This document shows positions 62,037 through 64,000 of a DNA stretch of 64,000 nt, in pieces. A program made the position numbers and the translations under genes. Origin of the DNA: Bradyrhizobium sp. SRS-191 (lineage in GTDB: Bacteria > Pseudomonadota > Alphaproteobacteria > Rhizobiales > Xanthobacteraceae); assembly GCF_024586915.1 (NCBI RefSeq), contig NZ_JANBVS010000023.1:47494-111493 (forward strand), in the 5' to 3' direction. The number at the start of each line of letters is the position of its first letter. The first letter of the stretch is position 1. The notes beneath the pieces were generated by a model that worked only from the letters and a program-made list of their open reading frames with translations, had not been told where the DNA came from and did no database searches.

Positions 62037-63371
62037 ATGAGCGCAATCGTAACTACGGCCGAATTGCGCCGATCGCGCGTGCGGCTGTTCATCGTGACCA
62101 TGCTGTTCCTGGTCACGACCGTGAACTACGCCGACCGCGCGACGCTATCGATCGCGGGCCCTTCGCTCTCCAAGGAGTTGCATCTCGATCCCGTCGCCAT
62201 GGGCTACGTGTTCTCCGCCTTCGGCTGGTCCTATGTGCTCGCACAGGTGCCGGGCGGCTGGCTGCTCGATCGCTTCGGCTCGCGCTGGGTCTATGCCTGC
62301 AGCATCGTCGTCTGGTCGCTCTTCACCATGCTGCAGGGCTGGATCGGCTTCTTCTCCGGCGCGGCTGCCGTCACCGCGCTGTTCGCGCTCCGCTTCCTCG
62401 TCGGCCTCGCCGAGGCGCCGAGCTTCCCGGCCAATGCCCGCATCGTCGCCGCCTGGTTTCCGAGCAACGAGCGCGGCACGGCGTCGGCCTTCTTCAACTC
62501 CGGGCAATATTTCGCCACCGTGATCTTCGCGCCGCTGATGGGCTGGATCGCGCATGAATTCGGCTGGCGTCACGTCTTCACCGTGATGGGCGCGCTCGGC
62601 ATCATCATGGGCCTGATCTGGATCAAGACCATGTACGGGCCGAAGGAGCACCCCGGCGTCAACGAGGCCGAGCTCGACTACATCAAGCAAGGCGGCGCGC
62701 TGGTCGACATGGAAGGCGCGAAGGACAAGACGGCCCAGGGCGGACCGACCTGGTCGCATATCGGCCAGCTGCTGTCGAACCGCATGATGCTCGGCGTCTA
62801 TATCGGCCAATACTGCATCAACACGCTGACCTACTTCTTCCTGACCTGGTTTCCGGTCTATCTCGTCAAGGAGCGCGGCCTGTCGATCCTGCAGGCGGGC
62901 TTCGTCGCCACCTTGCCCGCGCTGTGCGGCTTCATCGGCGGCGTGCTCGGCGGCTTCATCTCCGACGCCATCCTGCGCAAGACCGGATCTCTGACGCTCG
63001 CGCGCAAGATCCCGATCGTCGGCGGCATGCTGCTGTCGATGGCCATCATCGGCTGCAACTATGTCGACGGCCAGGCGCTGGTGGTCGGCCTGATGGCGCT
63101 CGCCTTCTTCGGCAAGGGCATCGGCGCGCTCGGCTGGGCTGTTGTTTCCGACACCTCGCCGAAGGAAGCCGGCGGCGTCTCCGGCGGCCTGTTCAACACC
63201 TTCGGCAACCTCTCCAGCATCACGACCCCGATCGTGATCGGCTACATCCTGTCGGCCACCGGCTCCTTCAACGGCGCGCTGGTGTTCGTCGGCCTGAACG
63301 CTCTCGTCGCGGCGTTCGCCTATCTCTTCATCGTCGGCCGCATCCAGCGCGTCCAACTCCGAGCCTCCTGA
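62037..63371 (+). CDS. MFS transporter, anion:cation symporter type (glucarate/galactarate-like)
   Basis: 444 residues, about 12 spans. The NYADRATLSIAGPSLSKEL opening with the N-Y-x-D-R motif, GGWLLDRFGSRWVY and RFLVGLAEAPSFPANARIVA are those of the ACS/GudP group that imports sugar acids. GAGAGG precedes the ATG. No glucarate or galactarate dehydratase gene is in the window, so the substrate stays open. Confidence 0.9.
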   Translation: MSAIVTTAELRRSRVRLFIVTMLFLVTTVNYADRATLSIAGPSLSKELHLDPVAMGYVFSAFGWSYVLAQVPGGWLLDRFGSRWVYACSIVVWSLFTMLQGWIGFFSGAAAVTALFALRFLVGLAEAPSFPANARIVAAWFPSNERGTASAFFNSGQYFATVIFAPLMGWIAHEFGWRHVFTVMGALGIIMGLIWIKTMYGPKEHPGVNEAELDYIKQGGALVDMEGAKDKTAQGGPTWSHIGQLLSNRMMLGVYIGQYCINTLTYFFLTWFPVYLVKERGLSILQAGFVATLPALCGFIGGVLGGFISDAILRKTGSLTLARKIPIVGGMLLSMAIIGCNYVDGQALVVGLMALAFFGKGIGALGWAVVSDTSPKEAGGVSGGLFNTFGNLSSITTPIVIGYILSATGSFNGALVFVGLNALVAAFAYLFIVGRIQRVQLRAS

Positions 63372-63403
63372 GCACCACGCCCCCTTGCGTGGTCTCAAAC
63401 TCG

Positions 63404-63433
63404 AACGGCGGCCTCGGGCCGCCGTTTTTTTTT
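63404..63433 (+). terminator. Intrinsic terminator of the MFS gene
   Basis: Perfect 10-bp stem AACGGCGGCC / GGCCGCCGTT with a TCG loop, followed by a run of T to 63433; 33 bp after the MFS stop. A smaller hairpin (ACCACGC...GCGTGGT, 63373-63393) precedes it. Confidence 0.93.
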
Positions 63434-63480
63434 GCGCTTCGTATGAGGCCCGCGAAGCCTGCCGCAAAGACCGTGCGCTC

Positions 63481-63659
63481 CCCTCCCCCTTGCGGGGAGG
63501 GGTCGGGGGTGGGGGGTCCACGAGTCCGCTTCGCGTGATGCGCACTGATCTCGCTGAGCATCTCAAGTGAGCGCTTGAAGACGTATCGTTCGACGCATCT
63601 CACTGAGTTCAGCGCCCGGAGACCCCCACCCCCGCCCCCTCCCCGCAAGGGGAGGGGAG
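63481..63659. repeat. Second copy of the C/G-rich paired palindromes
   Basis: Arms 63481-63519 and 63621-63659 repeat the element found at 2502-2720 (CCCCTCCCC...TTGCGGGGAGGGG then GTCGGGGGTGGGG, and the inverse). The spacer here is about 100 bp and unrelated by eye to the 140-bp spacer at 2.5 kb. Confidence 0.75.
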
Positions 63660-64000
63660 CCGGCCGCCGCCGGGGCAGATGCTGCAAAACAAAATCTTCT
63701 TGCTATTTTTCGGAATTCATGATCATCTCCCCGCATCCCGCCTCATCGCAGTAGGGGCGTAGCGCGCGATCGTCACGACACGCGAGGCGGGGATGCGGTG
63801 GCCGCGAGAGATCGCAGCGCCCTCTCGCGAGGGCGCGGACGAACGATCTGTTGCGGACGTGAAGTCGCAGCGTCCTGACACCCCGAAGCTGGTGTCCCGC
63901 GCGATGCGCGAGAGCGCGTCGTCGCGAATGGTGGCCAACAAGCCGGGCACCAGGGAGACTGCGTATAAGCGTGAAGACCACCGCGCAGGGAATGCCGGCG
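63660..64000. repeat. Right-edge non-coding stretch, probable dispersed repeat
   Basis: No credible gene to the window end. From about 63726 the sequence, read leftward, has the feel of a long dispersed Bradyrhizobium repeat that I recall (CACGCTTATACGCAGTCTCC, then GGTGCCCGGC, a CGACGACGCGCTCTCGC segment). This rests on memory and is unverified. Confidence 0.35.

Noticed and set aside
63703..63981. 92-codon leftward frame near the right edge
   Set aside because: Arg/His-rich, no ribosome site, lies in what appears to be a dispersed non-coding repeat.

Overview
The window comes from a photosynthetic alphaproteobacterium, most likely an aerobic anoxygenic Bradyrhizobium of the Aeschynomene-nodulating group (ORS278/BTAi1-like). 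The assignment rests on high G+C, a photosynthesis gene cluster that includes a kinase-less bacteriophytochrome next to ppsR, Bradyrhizobium-style short repeats, and many small rhizobial hypothetical proteins. It is my inference from gene content; no database was searched.

Region 1 (1-24.5 kb) is one flank of the photosynthesis cluster. The 3' end of ppsR and bphP run rightward. Facing them is a leftward superoperon: crtE, crtF, bchC-X-Y-Z, a pufQ-like gene, pufB-A-L-M, and a heme oxygenase (hmuO). crtD-crtC run rightward from a shared control region with crtE. crtI-crtB and bchI-bchD-(alpha/beta hydrolase)-bchO run leftward. Together these genes make spirilloxanthin-type carotenoids, reduce chlorophyllide to bacteriochlorophyll a, insert Mg, and build the LH1-reaction centre core. 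TGT-N12-ACA boxes for PpsR lie at crtE/crtD, bchC and crtI. HmuO makes biliverdin, the chromophore of the phytochrome that relieves PpsR repression, so the cluster contains a plausible closed control loop.

Region 2 (24.5-34 kb) is histidine utilisation: leftward hutI-hutH-hutU, rightward hutF-hutC, with a HutC-like operator between them, followed by a NitT/TauT-type ABC transporter. The hut genes sit directly upstream of bchI on the same strand.

Region 3 (34-46.7 kb) holds a DUF899 protein divergent from a helix-turn-helix regulator, a beta-propeller protein, a secreted protein, a TIM-barrel sugar isomerase with a complete peptide/oligosaccharide-type ABC transporter, a thioredoxin-reductase-like flavoprotein, and a 63-residue protein behind a strong sigma-EcfG-type promoter.

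Region 4 (46.9-56.9 kb) is a second oligopeptide/oligosaccharide ABC transporter divergent from beta-glucosidase, glucokinase and a PfkB-type phosphofructokinase, i.e. a probable beta-glucoside uptake and catabolism locus. An SbmA/BacA-like transporter without an ATPase domain overlaps its end. Region 5 (57-64 kb) has PEP synthase, small hypotheticals, an acetylpolyamine amidohydrolase-type enzyme and an MFS sugar-acid transporter with a clear terminator.

Most gaps longer than 200 bp are filled by short palindromic elements, usually as paired inverted arms (REPIN/MITE-like). I found no rRNA, tRNA, CRISPR array, intact IS element or origin. The best leads for something undescribed are the extra hydrolase inside the bchIDO operon, crtC without a normal start codon, the hut-bch junction, and the heme-oxygenase/phytochrome loop.
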